A stretch of DNA of 64,000 bases from Ministeria vibrans ATCC 50519 (taxonomy: Eukaryota > Opisthokonta > Filasterea): positions 62,001 to 126,000 of the forward strand of contig CALSCP010000883.1 in assembly GCA_943704425.1 (NCBI GenBank). The letters are read 5' to 3'. This document shows, piece after piece, positions 16,101 through 30,200 of this stretch. The notes below the pieces were generated by a model. That model saw only the letters and a program-made list of their open reading frames with translations. It was not told the origin of the DNA and searched no databases. The position numbers were made by a program, and so were the translations under genes. Numbering within the stretch: the first letter of the stretch is position 1; every line of letters starts with the position of its first letter.

Positions 16101-19100
16101 GAAACCCTCTACGTTGCGTTTCCCACCTCACCCTACACCGCTCAAGAGTGTTTCTTGCACTGTTCTCGTGCGGGATATTCCGTTGCAGGTCTGCGTCCTG
16201 GTGGCGCATGCGGCTGTGCTCAGTCACTCGCTTCGCTCGCAACTGTCTCTTCAGGCGAATGCTCAGCTGTGTGCACTAGTGGCGATGCTTGTGGCGGTCC
16301 CAACGGCCGTGTGTCAGTGTACTCGCGAGCTCACTATGGCTATGTTGGATGTTATGCGGACAATGTTAACACCGGTGCAGTGGCACTGGTGGCGCTACAG
16401 ACTCCGTCGCTTGCGGGCGGAGTGACGCCTCAAAAGTGCTTTGAGGCATGCACTGCGAGCTACAGCTATTTTGGACTGCGCGATGGCACCACTTGCGTGT
16501 GTGGCAACTCGCTCGGCGTCACCTCTCGCTCGTTGGACATTCACTGCAACCTGCCGTGCGTTGGAAACTCGTCAGTTGCCTGTGGTGGCGCGCTGGTGAC
16601 GTCGCTGTATCGCACTGGCGACAGCTGGTCTGCGGTCAATGCCACATCACGAACTGTTAATTCTTTGTCTACGAGCGAGTGTGTCTCGAAGGCGCAATTG
16701 GACGCATGGGACAATGGAACCACGGTGACGCAGGCGACGCTGGCCGACTGCCGCGACTTTTGCGCTGAATCTTCAGTGTACGCTGCGTGGGCACACACCT
16801 CGTTCAAGTGCCTGTGTCTCGACGACGCCTCAACGTACCTTCGTGATGGCACTGTGTCGTGCTCAAAACCCTTTGCTGTGTACCTGAGCGAGGCATCGAG
16901 TGCCGCCGCGCAGAGTACGTATGCCGTGTGTGACGCACTTCTTCCCATTGGCGACGAGGGAGCGCGTGACAGAGACAACACGACGCTGTTTCGTCGGCTG
17001 CACTCGAGCGGACCTTGTCGCTTGAGTGGCAATGCGCCCCTTGTTGCCGCGTGTTCAAGGGTGGCTGCCTGTGCAGACGCAACTCAGGGTCAGGAGTGCG
17101 CTGCGCTTGCTAGCAACGCCGCCGCGCGACTCCGTGGGTATGTCAAGGAGTGTCGCGTGGCCTCAGCCGGTGCGCCCGCCTGGATGAAGAACCGCTTTGA
17201 CGAGTCACTCGTGTCCAACGGTACGCTTCACCTAGGTGGCATGTCCCAAGACGGCACCATCGTGACTCCTTTGTCGGCGACATGGGATCGCAGTGAGCCC
17301 ACGGGTGCGGGGCACGTTGAAGTAGACGAGGCACAAAACAGCGTTCTTCTCGCACGCATGTTGCGCACCATGGGCGATGCGTATGCGGAAGAACACGCCA
17401 ACGAGGCACTGCCATACGCTGCCGACATTGGCAACACCGAACACTGCCACGGGGATCCCACCGAGTGTGCGGCCCTTTTCCCGGCTATTGTGCAGCTCTA
17501 CGGGCGCTCAACATCGCTTGAGCTTGTGAGCGGTCGTCGTTTGCGTTTCCTGGCGCTCGCTTCGATCAACCGCAACCTGGTGGGCTTTCTCGAGCCCGAG
17601 AGTTTCGATCTCACCTTCACGGCGTGTCTTGGCACAGCGCCACTTGTGTGCGACGTGGTCTCTGAGCGCTCTACGGATGCAGTGAGTGAGATTTTGTTTG
17701 ACAACCTGGCGCTCGCGGAGGGTGTACGCTACTATGCGACGGTAAATGCGACCAATCGACTGGGTCTCACGAGCACCTCCTTTTCCGACGGCTTCTACTT
17801 TGATCCTACGGTGCCCGAAGGTGGTGCAGTGCGTGACATTGCACACATGCCCGAGGGCAGCGTCGACGGTGCGTCGCCTGTCGATGTGGACGCTGTTGTA
17901 GGCGCCACCAATGTGTCCGTGTGCTTTGAGGTGTTCCAGACGAGCGTCACAAGTCCGATGGAACTGTACGAGGTGGGGGTGGGCCTCTTTCCCGGCAAGG
18001 ACGATGTGCTCAACTTTACGACGGTTAGCGAAACACCCGAGCGTGACTACGTCGATGGCAATGGCACACGTTGGCTGTGTGTAGCACAGGACCTCTCTGA
18101 AAGCGGTTTGCTCAAGCAAGGGGTGCACTACTTTGTGACAGTTCGTGGACGCAACGCCGGGAAATTGTGGGCACAGGCGCTCTCAGATGGCTTTGTTGTT
18201 GACGGCACAGCACCCGTGGCGGCCACCGACGCGCTGCGAGTGGACGATTTTGACGTGACGCTGGGCTACCTCAACCAGGCGGTGTTGCAATTGTCGCTGT
18301 CGTGGTCTGCCTTTGAGGAGGACACCGACACGGAGATGACCCTGCATGTGTCGCTTGTGGACGAAACTGTCGCGCCGCCCCTGCCCATCGAGTGGCTTCT
18401 TCTGGGCGGTGTCGAGCGTGCCATGGGCCGTCACACCTTCTTCAACGTGTCACTCATTGTTGGTCATGCTTACCGTCTGCGCGTGCGTGCCACCAATCTT
18501 GCCAGTCTCTCAACTGTGCGCGCCACCTCTGCGCTTGTCTACGATCCCACTGCTCCCGCCGCCGGCATTGTGCGCATCTCGGCAGCCGTACCCGTGGCGC
18601 TCACACCGGTCAATGCCAGTGACGACTATGTGATTACAGGCGAAACGCTCTGCGTTGTCTTTGGCAACTTTAGCGACCCAGACGGCACACCCATGCTGAG
18701 CTACACGGCGAGCGTAAGCAACGACAGTCTCAGCGAGCACATTTTGTTCACTTCGGCGCCCATCGAGTCGACTGGCGCCCCCTTCTACCACGTTTGTCTT
18801 GCGCTCGCGCTCACGGACCGCAGCGACTACTACGTGCGTGTGGAAGGCACATCGGCAGCGGCGCTCACGTCGACTGCCGTCGCACCGTCCGTACGTGCTG
18901 TGCTGACAGGTCCCGAGGGCGGCGTCGTCTCGGACGGCCCCGAGGCGCCCTATGTTGACGAAGACTACATCAGTTGTATGGTGCAAGATCGAGTGTACGA
19001 GTCGCACTGGCATCAGTTTCATTCGGAAAGTGCAGGTGGCATTGATGGCTATCTCGTCAGTTTGTTTATCGATGGGGACACGACGAGTGTGCCGCTGGTG

Positions 19101-22100
19101 GAAGCGCAAGTGGGCGCGAGTGTGTCCAACTTTACGTTTGTCTTGCCGGCCGACGTGCAAAATGTCGCTGTGCACACGCGTGTGCGCGCATACAATCGTG
19201 CACGAGTATATTCGGACCTGATGAGCGACGGACTGCTGTGTGACACGACGGTGGTTGACACAAGTGCCATGACAGTACTGCCACTGTGCGAAGCCTCTCG
19301 TGTGCGTCTCACAGGCTTTGTTGTTGTCCGTACGCTGTTTACCTCCCCCGCTCAGGTGTACTTCATTTCGAACATTGGCGATATGTGTGTCTCGTGGAGC
19401 GGTGCTGAGGATCTCCAGTCGGGCGTGGCCAGCTATGAGGTGGCACTGTCGGCGCAGGAAGACGAGGACGACGCCGAGGTGTTCCGTTTTGCAGGTGATG
19501 CAACCGTCACGCGTTTTGGTGGCTTTGGTGGCGTCGCGAATCTGACGGAGCGCCATGGGCTCGATTTGCTGGTCCACTATGTTGTGGTGCGCGCTACAAA
19601 CGGTGCCAATATGACGACGGAACATTCGTCGGGTGCCTTTGTGGTGGACAAGACTTCGGCGGTGATGGGTTCACTGAGCATCTCCAGCCTGGTTCACGTG
19701 GTGCCCGGCATTGGTGATGTGGCGCCGCGTGCTTTCTTGCCGAGCACCGACGAGTTGTGTGCGAGCTACATGGACGTGGCCGACCCCGAGAGTGGCGTGT
19801 ATACCCTCGAGTATGGCGTGGTAGACGTACTGAATGGCTCATTGGTGCAAGAATACACCTCTCTGACAAGTGATGCCTCGGGAACCGTGTGTGTGTCGTC
19901 GCTTGGACTTGTACAGGGCCAGGCAGTTGCCATGCAGATGCGCGCCACCAACGGCGCTGGTCTCGTGTCGCTATTCCGATCGGACTCGGTTGTAGTGGAC
20001 ACGGTGGCGCCGACGGAGGGCACACTCGCGGTGCGCGACCTGAGCCCCGCTGGCTACTTTGTGGACACGCGCGATGTGGTGTGTGCCGTGTGGGACAATT
20101 TTGACGATGCAGTGAGCGGTCTCCAGAAGATGGAGGTGTCGCTGACAGATGTGGGCACGTCGACGTTGCTTGAGAGCACCGTGGGCTACAACAACGCGAC
20201 GGCGGCGACGGCCGGTGCAGGTCTTGCGCTGGGATCGAGTGACGGAGTGTGCTTCAATCAAAGTGTGTTGGTGCAAGGACGTTCGTACCGCGTCACACTG
20301 GTGCTGACGGACTTTGTCGGACTTACGGCGAGTGCGACACGCGAGTTTCTTGTGGAGCGCACGGCACCCGTGATGACTACCAATTTCACGGTGCCATCGG
20401 GAATTGTGACGGGCACGGTGCAAGCGACGTGGGCCGTGGCCGACCCCGAGACGGGCATTGCAACGTGCGAATGGGGCTTTGGTACCCGGCCCAACATTAT
20501 TGACTTGACAGCGCCGGCGCTGCTAGATGGAGCGGCGTGTCACACGGGTGACCTGGACACGAGTGTGATTGCGACAGGTATGAGTGCGTATGTGACGGTA
20601 CACGTGACCAATGGCGCAGGCTTTCGCAGCACCTTCTCGTCGGCCGACTACCGCATGAATGCAGCGGTTGTGCGACGACGTCGTGAGACGACGAGTGACA
20701 GCAGCGGCGGCACCGACACGATGCGCGTCATCAACACACCGCCCGTGGCGGGCGACGTCTACGACGGCGGGTCGCTGTCCGAACGTCGCTTTGACTACTC
20801 GTCGGACGCCACGCAGCTGCGCGTGTCGTGGGAGCGTTTCTTTGATCGCAACGTTGCGTTTGACATTGACGTTGCGATTGTGCAAAAGGGGACGCTCGAA
20901 GATCCGCGTCAGTACGACTTTAACACGGAGTTGGCTGAGGGCGCAGCGCTGTCGTCGTTTGGAACAGTTCTCATTGACTATGTCGCGGTGAATTCGTCGT
21001 TGCACAACACGTCGTTGAGTGCGGCGCTGCTCAGCGGCAGTCCGTCGTCGTTCCCGGAAGGAGTGCGTCTGAGTGCATGTGTGCGTGCGCGCAACATTGC
21101 CAATCTGGTGTCGCGCACTGTCTGTACCAATGGCGTGTTGTTGGACACGAGTGTGCCGACGGCGGGCACTGTGCTCGACGGTATGTTTGGCGTGGACCAG
21201 CGCATCCAGGGGAGCAGTAATGGGCTTGCCGTGACCTTCCATGGCTTTTACGACGCGCAGTCGGCGCCGCTGACAGGCACTGCGGCGCCCGCAAGCGGTA
21301 CATTGCCCGTGCCTGGCACAGACCTCAGCAGCTGGGATGGTTCCTATGTGGCACCGGTGTTTCGTCATGGCCAGCCCATGACCTACGCGGTGGCGTTCTC
21401 GGAGATGAGCGGAGTGGACGTGGACACGCTCGAATGGACCTCTGCGGGCACGCAGACTGTCTTTATGCTGACGGGTCTGACACTTGAACATGAGCACCTT
21501 TACTATGTGTATGTGTGTGCCTTCAACCCAATGCTGTTGCGCGTGTGTGCTCAAAGCGACGGTATTACGGTTCTCACTAACACAACAGATCTAGCGCTGT
21601 TCGACACAACTCCACCGCGAGCGTTCACTGTGGTTCGAGAGCCCACCGCTGCCGTCACGGCCAACGCTACCTTTTTAGCGGTACACTGGCCAGTGTGCGT
21701 CGACGACACGTCTGTATGCAGTCACTGTCTGGTTTACCACTTTGACAACACTACGGATGCGGTGGTGTCGGTCGACCGCGTGGTCTATCCTGGCGTGGAC
21801 TTTGCCACGAACGCGCTTGCAATGGAATCGGGCCACGCCTACAGTGCGATTGTGTCGTGCTGCAATCAGGCGGACACCTGTCGAAATGTGTCCACTGCGC
21901 GCTTTACTGTGGATCTAACACCGCCACTGCTTGAGGTGGGACCGCTGGGCACGGACGTGGCGCTCTCGACCAATGCTAGTGAGGTGTTTGTGCAGCGTTT
22001 GGAGGGTGTGTCGCAGGGTATTTCGGTGTTTGTGCGTACCCGTGATGTCGAAAGTACTGCAGCCACAGCGTCGTACCGTGTGTGGGTGAATGGAAGTTTG

Positions 22101-23864
22101 TCATCGACAGCCTGGACGCGTTTTGCCGTGGAGAAGTCGGTGCAAATTCAGATTGTGAGTGCCACGGATGCCGACACGATTGCGATTGAGTTGACCAGCA
22201 CCAACTCGGTAGGTCTCGTGCGCACACGGACCGTCTCGCTTTCGATGGAACTGGCTACGTCGCGTCCGACACTCTCGCTGGTGTACCTGGGCGCGATGGC
22301 ACAAACAGAGGCGACGCTTGTGTACACGCAGGCAAGCAGTGAGTCGCTGCAGCTGCGTGGCGCATTGGAGCCTTCGAGTGTGTCGTCACCTGTGAACATT
22401 CTCTATCGAGTGCACGCCTTTGAGTTTGCAGCGTTGACTGCTTCCGTCGACGGAAACGTCACGATTGCTGCATTGGATGCGGCGCGATCGATGGCGGCCG
22501 CGGACACGACCACGTCGTGGATGCGACTGGTGAATCGAAATGCGGCTGACGTGGTACTGAACATGACGGCGGTGGCGGATGGTCGTCTGGTGTATGCGGA
22601 GGCGGTCGCTGAGAACTTGGCGGGTGCACGGAGCGACGTGAGCGACAGTCTCGCGTTGCTGGTGGTGGACCACAGTGCGCCTGAGGTGCGTGTGTGGGAC
22701 GGGCGCGTGTCGGGCGATGTGAGTGCCTTTGTGGAGGCAACGCCCGCCTGTTCGTGGTTTGTGACTGAGCCGCATGTGGCACTGGCGCAGGTGCGTGTGT
22801 GCATTCGCAACAATGTAACACACGAAGTGGCGTGTGCTACGCTTGATTCCACGACGCACACGCAAATCGAGCTGCGCGACGGCATGCATGCTTTTGCCGT
22901 GAGCGACGCCAACTTTGTCAACGGTACACGCTACTACTGTGCGGTGACGGTGACGAGCGAGGCTCAGTGGGTCAGCGAGACGGACGTCAGCGATGGTCAG
23001 GTAAAGTTCAATGCGGGTGCGATTGGCGTGTATGTGGATCGAGCACTGCCGCAACTATTTACCATTGCGATTCCGAGTGAGTCGCGCGAGAGCACGTCGC
23101 CCTGGGACCGCGTGCAGGTGCTGGTGCCACCAGCGGACTTTATTGGGGACAACACCAATGCGGTATGGATTGTGTTTAGCAGCGTGGCTGCGGGCATGCG
23201 GGTGTCGCTGGACGTGGTGGTGGAGCGTCGGAAGACGACGCTGAGCACGCACACTCCCGTGGTGTTGACCTTTTTGCCCGTGGAGAATGGTGCGACGGGC
23301 ACGAGTGAAATGGCGGGCAGTCTGGCGGGGTCAGTAGAGCCGTCGAGTGCGGTGACATCGGCGAGTTCGGGGTGCGGAGGCACGCCGACGTACGGCACGG
23401 ACGGCTCGGTGTCGGTGGAGGTGTGCACGAGTGCACAGGTGGGATTCCAGGAGGCCGCCGGTGGGTCCAACTTGTTTGCGATTGTGTTTGGCACAGTGTG
23501 GACACTGGCGGCGCTGGTGGCGTGTGTGATGCTGGGACGACTGTGGTGGATGCGACGACAGCTTGAGCAAGCGGACCCGGCGACTGGCAAGAGCTTTGGG
23601 GAACTGCGCTCTGAGCTGCAGCAGATGAGCACTATGCAGATGATTGAGAATGAGTGGCATGCGTCGCCCACCGCAGTACGCGACGCGTCTTTCATCGAGG
23701 ACGTGCCCGAGTCGCTGGGTCTGCCGCCTCGCTGGCGCGGCAAAGTTGTCAAACCGATTGCGGATCTTATTAACCAGGGGGTCAAGGAGACGGGCCAGCG
23801 CGCTCCTCTCATTGACGTTGACCAGATTACCGACTCGTCGTCGGTGGACGTTCTTTTGGAGTGA
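5827..23864 (+). CDS. Giant type I membrane protein: vitellogenin-type lipid-transfer head, AMOP, beta-repeat array, fibrinogen/F5-8C/WSC cassette
   Basis: Exons are 5827-5994, 6099-?(N gap), 6189-6750, 6849-7021, 7203-8495, 8652-9734, 9834-10217, 10305-10492, 10557-10663, 10737-10846 and 10929-23864. Phases match at every visible junction; the product is about 5,680 residues. A signal peptide (MLRLAVVVALALSSVFA) precedes a region like the vitellogenin/MTP N-terminal module, with YRYEHTLQL, a paired-Cys ETCTVQYGC, the EEWDVNGVHQAQY block and helical repeats at 7500-8400. AMOP follows at about 9040-9320 (CASW, CPC, YCMQ, FCCY). A beta-rich segment ends near 11290. About twenty ~120-residue beta-sandwich repeats run 11390-23100, most ending like SDGFxxDTTPPxAG. 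They are interrupted at 13.88-16.9 kb by a fibrinogen-C-like start (SCEDVRDNL, YCDMTTAKGGW), two F5/8C-like folds and at least two WSC modules. A transmembrane helix lies near 23473-23545, then ~105 cytoplasmic residues. The lipid-binding role is inferred; the architecture is new to me. Confidence 0.82.
6133..6142. other. Assembly gap with duplicated flank inside giant gene
   Basis: Ten N bases lie inside the second coding exon. The sequence CTGTGAAACGATTC plus a T-rich tail occurs both at 6065-6096 and directly after the gap at 6143-6175, each time running to a 3' splice site. The gap hides the end of exon 2 and its donor; the doubled flank suggests a haplotype or scaffolding join. Confidence 0.85.
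7039..7101 (+). repeat. (AAT)n microsatellite in intron of giant gene
   Basis: About 20 AAT units followed by imperfect AT-rich sequence fill the intron 7022-7202. Similar (AAT/ATT)n runs lie in introns or spacers at 3301-3346, 34998-35046 and 38126-38168. Confidence 0.9.
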
Positions 23865-23937
23865 AATAGAGAGAAAGAGAGAGAGAGGGAGAGAGAACTT
23901 TTCATTACACTTTTTATTTTTCATAGTTGCTGATATT

Positions 23938-25326
<1,389 letters not shown>

Positions 25327-25556
25327 GCAGATTAATAATAATAATGAAATAAATTATAAATTAATCAGTCGGACTGTCAGAATTTAAGAAATTGAATGAT
25401 TAGTACGCATCAATGAAATATGTTAGGCTCGACCTTGTGGTAAAATCATGACGCACTCGACAGTTTTTTTCATCTTTTACTATTCTTTGTTGTTGTATAA
25501 CATCGTTTGTTTTTGTACTTACATCTATTTTTTCTTTGTACACAATAGTCTAAATA

Positions 25557-27205
25557 TTAGTCTTGGACGTAATAGACCTGTTGGAAGTGCGCGAGGTCAA
25601 CGAGAACTTGAGCAGCGGTATGGGCATGACGGCCCGCACGACAGAAGAGATAGACGGGCAGAGATGGACGCACGTCGGGTGCAAGAGACTCAATGCGACG
25701 CACAAACTGCGAGGGATCGGTGAAGGGCGCTACGTGCGCTGTGGGAAACAAATTACCGCTCTCGCCGTCGTGTTCCGATTGAGTACACACGTCAATGACC
25801 ACGTGTCCTTGATCAGCATTGATTAATGCTAACAGTGCCTCGGTCGTGATGCGATGCACATGTGCCACGTCCCTCTGGATGCCATCACTGCTGTCCAAAG
25901 CCACACTTCGATCGAAATATCCCTGTTCCATCTTCCAGTTGTGCTCCGAGGACACTGCCATGCGAAAGGAAACCTTCATGAGTGCTGTACGTTTCTTGGG
26001 AATAAAGCAGTGGTGTTGAAAGCGCGCAAAGTCGACGGGTGCGTCTACGAGGACACACGAAGAGACGGTGCGGAAGGGTGCCTTGGGACCACCACACTGG
26101 ATCTCCAGCGAACACACGTCCCTCCCTCGTGGCCATCCACCCCATTTAAGTCCTTCAAGACGCACCGACCGACCTTGACGCGACGCACGCACGATAGCCG
26201 CACTGTGTGGAATGTGAGCAGGACGAAAGTCGCGCGCGTACAGGGGTGTCGGGACAATCTGATGTGTACGCTTGGCAAACTCCGTCATTTGGCTGGACGC
26301 ACGGGTAGAAAGAGCGCGTGCCTGAACGGTACGAACCCACTTGATGTGTGTACAGCCGTACCAGCCAGGCAGTACGAGGCGCACAGGCATTCCGTGGTCA
26401 CGACTCAGCACTTGGCCATTCATGTGTGTCGCGAGGAAAGCACCCGACTCAGCCACGTCCTCCTTGCTCAGGATCCAGCTGGCGCCTGTATGCGACAGAG
26501 CAAAGCCCTTGGGTGGATGTGACGCTTGTGAGTGTGAGTCGTCACCGGTGATTTCGACGAAAGGTGTGCTGATGGTCATGAGCTCGCCAAGTGGCACACC
26601 ATGCCACTCAGCGACACTCATGAGACCCTGATCAAAAGCACGTGAGTTACCCGCGCATTCCATTACTGTGCTACCACACTTTCGAGCATGCTGTTGGAGC
26701 CAGAGAGCGCTCATATTTCGCTCAAGATCGCCATCTACAAAGAAAAAAAAGGCATGAAAATCGCTGGCAGACAGCACTCGTTCAAGGTACTCTGAGTGAG
26801 AAATGACACGTTCCAACGCGACGCGTCAAAGTCCAGAATGCCGTCGGGAGCTTCACTTCGAATGTAGAAGTTGCTGAGGTCCGTCGGCAGGTGTGTGAGG
26901 AGCGGTGTGAGGTGCGAGACGCGACGCGCGTCCAGTCCTGCAAAAACCTACACAGCCCCCGCACACACAAGTGAGCGCGCATTCGGCACGGGCGAGCCCG
27001 CAGAAACCTTCTTGCCGTGAGGATAGACAGCCTTATTGTGCCCGCGGATGGTGAGAAGGCTGTGCATTTCACTGGGGACGTGAGAGACAAGATCAACAGA
27101 GAGAAACATCGTGAACGCGCTGTAGGCGCACAGCGCAATAAAGACTCCGTAGAGAGCCGCCTGTGACACGTGACATCGTATTCGGTCGTGTCGATCGTGT
27201 CTCAT
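25557..27205 (-). CDS. Membrane-anchored sulfite oxidase-like Moco enzyme fused to rhodanese
   Basis: Exons 27205-27008, 26947-about 26773 and 26734-25557 give a 516-residue protein. The first intron (60 nt, GTTTCT to TGTAG) removes an in-frame stop; the second donor is the least certain junction but keeps phase. The N-terminus has a signal-anchor helix (AALYGVFIALCAYSAF). The core matches eukaryotic sulfite oxidase: FYIRSEAP, then TVMECAGNSR with the expected molybdenum-ligand Cys, GVPLGEL, RDHGMPVRLVLPGWYGC and the dimerisation-type C-terminal half. No cytochrome b5 domain is present. The last ~95 residues form a rhodanese-like domain with VVIDV and the CRAGRH loop, whose Cys is the usual sulfur-accepting residue. 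Linking Moco sulfur oxidation to sulfur transfer in one chain is inferred. The start codon lies 94 bp from that of the divergent TM9SF gene. Confidence 0.85.
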
Positions 27206-27299
27206 GACAGCAACGGCCAACGTGAAAATTTTGAAAAAAAAAATGAATTATTTTTGAAAATTATTCGACAATCAAAACTTTTTTTGTGCTTTGGCCTTT

Positions 27300-30200
27300 A
27301 TGCTTCGGTTTGTTCTGTTTGCTGTTCTGGCAGTGGTGCACTGCCAGGCTGCGTCAAAGCCAGGCATTGCGCTGTCTTTTAAGGAAGGTTCGATTGGTTC
27401 TCTCTTTCTCTCTCTTTCACACACACTCTCTCTCTATCTCTCTTTCTCACTCACTGACACACACACACGCCTTCTCTCGATCGTATGCCCAGGTGAACGG
27501 GTCCAGATCCTTGCGAACAAGGTTGGGCCCTTTTTTAACCCGTCTGAAACATACGACTACTATGAGCTGCCCGTGTGCCGTCCAGCGACGATTGTGCGCA
27601 TCACCGAGACGCTCGGTAAGCACTCGTCCCTACTGTGTACCAGCCCCACCCTTTCAACGCTCTCTCTCTCTCTCTTCCGTCGTCAAACGCCCAAAAAATC
27701 AAAATCGTTGCAAAGTTGAAAAAAAAAAAAAAAAAAAAAAAAGCGTGTCAGTAAATGCGACACTCTTTTTCGTGTCACTGCCCGTCGCGTGCAGGCACAT
27801 CGATGCGGCTGCGTGTCCTTGGCTATCGTCGCATTGTGCTACTCCTCGGGGCGCCTCGACGCAGCAGGCGGCTCATGGCTGGTGTTTTGTGTAGGAGAAG
27901 TGTTGACGGGCGATCGTCTCTCGCATTCGCTCTTTGAGATCAACTTTCGCGAGGACTTTGAGTCGAAGCGACTGTGCCAGCTGCACCTGGAGGGAAAGTA
28001 TACGGACCGGTTGCACGAGGCGATCGAGGACTATTACTACTTTGAGTTTGTGGTGGATGGACTGGAAGTGTTCAACTTCATTGGCGACCTGGAAGAGGTC
28101 AATCTGCCCTTTCACCACCACCGCTTCTTTCTCTTCGTCCATTTTCACTTTGACTTTTTGTACAATCCGGACGGGCATATTATCGCGACCAACGTTACCA
28201 TGGCGAGCAAACCACCGCACGACATTTCGCGTCGCGACAACATCTACGACATTGACATTACCTACTCGGCACACTGGCGCCCCACCTCAGTTCCCGTCGG
28301 CAAGCGTCTCTCGGTCCATGGCGACTCCTTTTTCCCCAAAGCAATGGAGATCCATTGGATGAACATTGTCAACTCGGTTCTATTGGTCGTTCTCCTCACA
28401 GGTACAAAAAACTGCACGAACCTTTTATTTTGCGCTCACTGATTTGTTTTATTGTAGCTCTTGTTCTTTTGATTTTGTCTCGAGTGCTCTCGTCAGACAT
28501 TATGCGTTACAGTCGGGAAGACGAAGAGTTGGACTCGGTTGATGATTATGGCTGGAAGCAAGTGCACGGCGATGTGTTTCGTACGATAGTGTGTGTGTGT
28601 TTGTGGTGTATTATTGGACATTGTTATTGTTGTATTTTCAGAGATGGAGAGTATATATATATGTATATATATATATATATGTGGTGTATTATTGCGTAAC
28701 ATTGTTATTTTGATTTCTATGTGAATGTGTTGTGATGCGGTTTGTGTGTTTCTTTTTAGGCTTCCCTCCTTTGAAGAATCTCTTCTGTGCCATTGTGGGT
28801 GTTGGATTTCAGTTTGTCATTCTTGTGTGCATTGTGCTACTCTTCTCGCTCTTTGGCTTCTTCTCCCCGCACAACCATGGTTCAATGCTCTCTGCACTCA
28901 TCATCTTTTACGCAATGAGCTCAGGTGTGTACTGGTGTTGTGTACCATTTGTCACTCAACCCGCTCCTCCCACACACTTACTTTTTCAGGGTTTGCGGGT
29001 TTTGTCTCTGGACGTCTGTTCCGTCAAATGGGCGGCACCAACTGGGTGTACAATATCCTTCTGACTGCGTCACTTTTTGCGCTTCCCTTCTTTGGCGTCT
29101 GGTCCACCATTAACACTGTTGCGTGGTACTACAATGCCACGCAGGCACTCCCTTGGACCACTGTTCTTGTTGTTATGCTCATCTGGCTTTGTGGTGCGTA
29201 ACACGAGTGCATGTTTCACAGCAAGAATCATGTGTATGCGTCATATTTATTTGCATTGTATTGCAGTTGGATTCCCATTGACCATTTTGGGAGGTATTCT
29301 GGGCAAGAACAGCAAAGCACAGTTTGATGCGCCCACTCGAACCAAAAATATTCCTCGGGAGATTCCCGTCGTGCCCTGGTAAAGAACATTTTTGAGGGAG
29401 AGAAAAAGAGTTGGTATGAGTGAGAGACTGAGAGATTGTATCTTACATTTTAGGTTTATGTCGTCTCCGATACAAATGCTTGTGGGAGGATTCCTTCCGT
29501 TCTCAGCCATCTCCGTTGAGCTGTACTATGTGTTTTCGTCGCTGTGGGGACGAGAGTCGTACACTTTGTTTGGCATTCTTCTTCTTGTCTTTGCCATTGT
29601 GTTGCTTGTGGCTGCCTGCATTACCGTCACTCTCACGTACTTCCAGCTCAGCACTGAGGACTATCGTTGGTGGTACGGCTAATGATTTTGTGTGTGTGTG
29701 TGTGTGTATGTTTAAATGTGTACTTATTTCATCTCTTTTCGAATTTGTACTCTTCTATCTCTTCGTTTCATGTGTGATTTCAGGTGGCAAAGCATTCTCA
29801 ATGCGGGTGCAACTGGTGCCTTTGTCTTTGCTTATGCGACTTTCTTCTTCCATTACCGCTCAAACATGTCTGGTGTGTTCCAGACTGTTCAGTTTTTTGG
29901 TATGCTTTACTTTTTTGATTCTTTCTTTTGCATCTCACTCTACTCAAATTGACCTATGAGCTGCGACATTGTCTCAGCATCTCTTTCTCTCTTTTATCAC
30001 AATGCTTTTCTATCACTTAACAGGGTTCATATCACTTTGTTTTGTTTTATCACGTTACGTTCATCATTTTGTTCCCATCACTTGTTTCTCCTTATCTTTT
30101 TGTTTCTCACTCTCTGTCACTTAATTCCTCTACATGACATTTTGATATCTGATTCACTTGATCTCTCCCATTCACTTTTTGTCTGTCACATGCTAACCCT

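Noticed and set aside
18510-19625. 371-codon minus-strand frame inside the giant exon
   Set aside because: His/Arg-rich product typical of an antisense shadow of GC-rich coding DNA; the plus strand is clearly coding.
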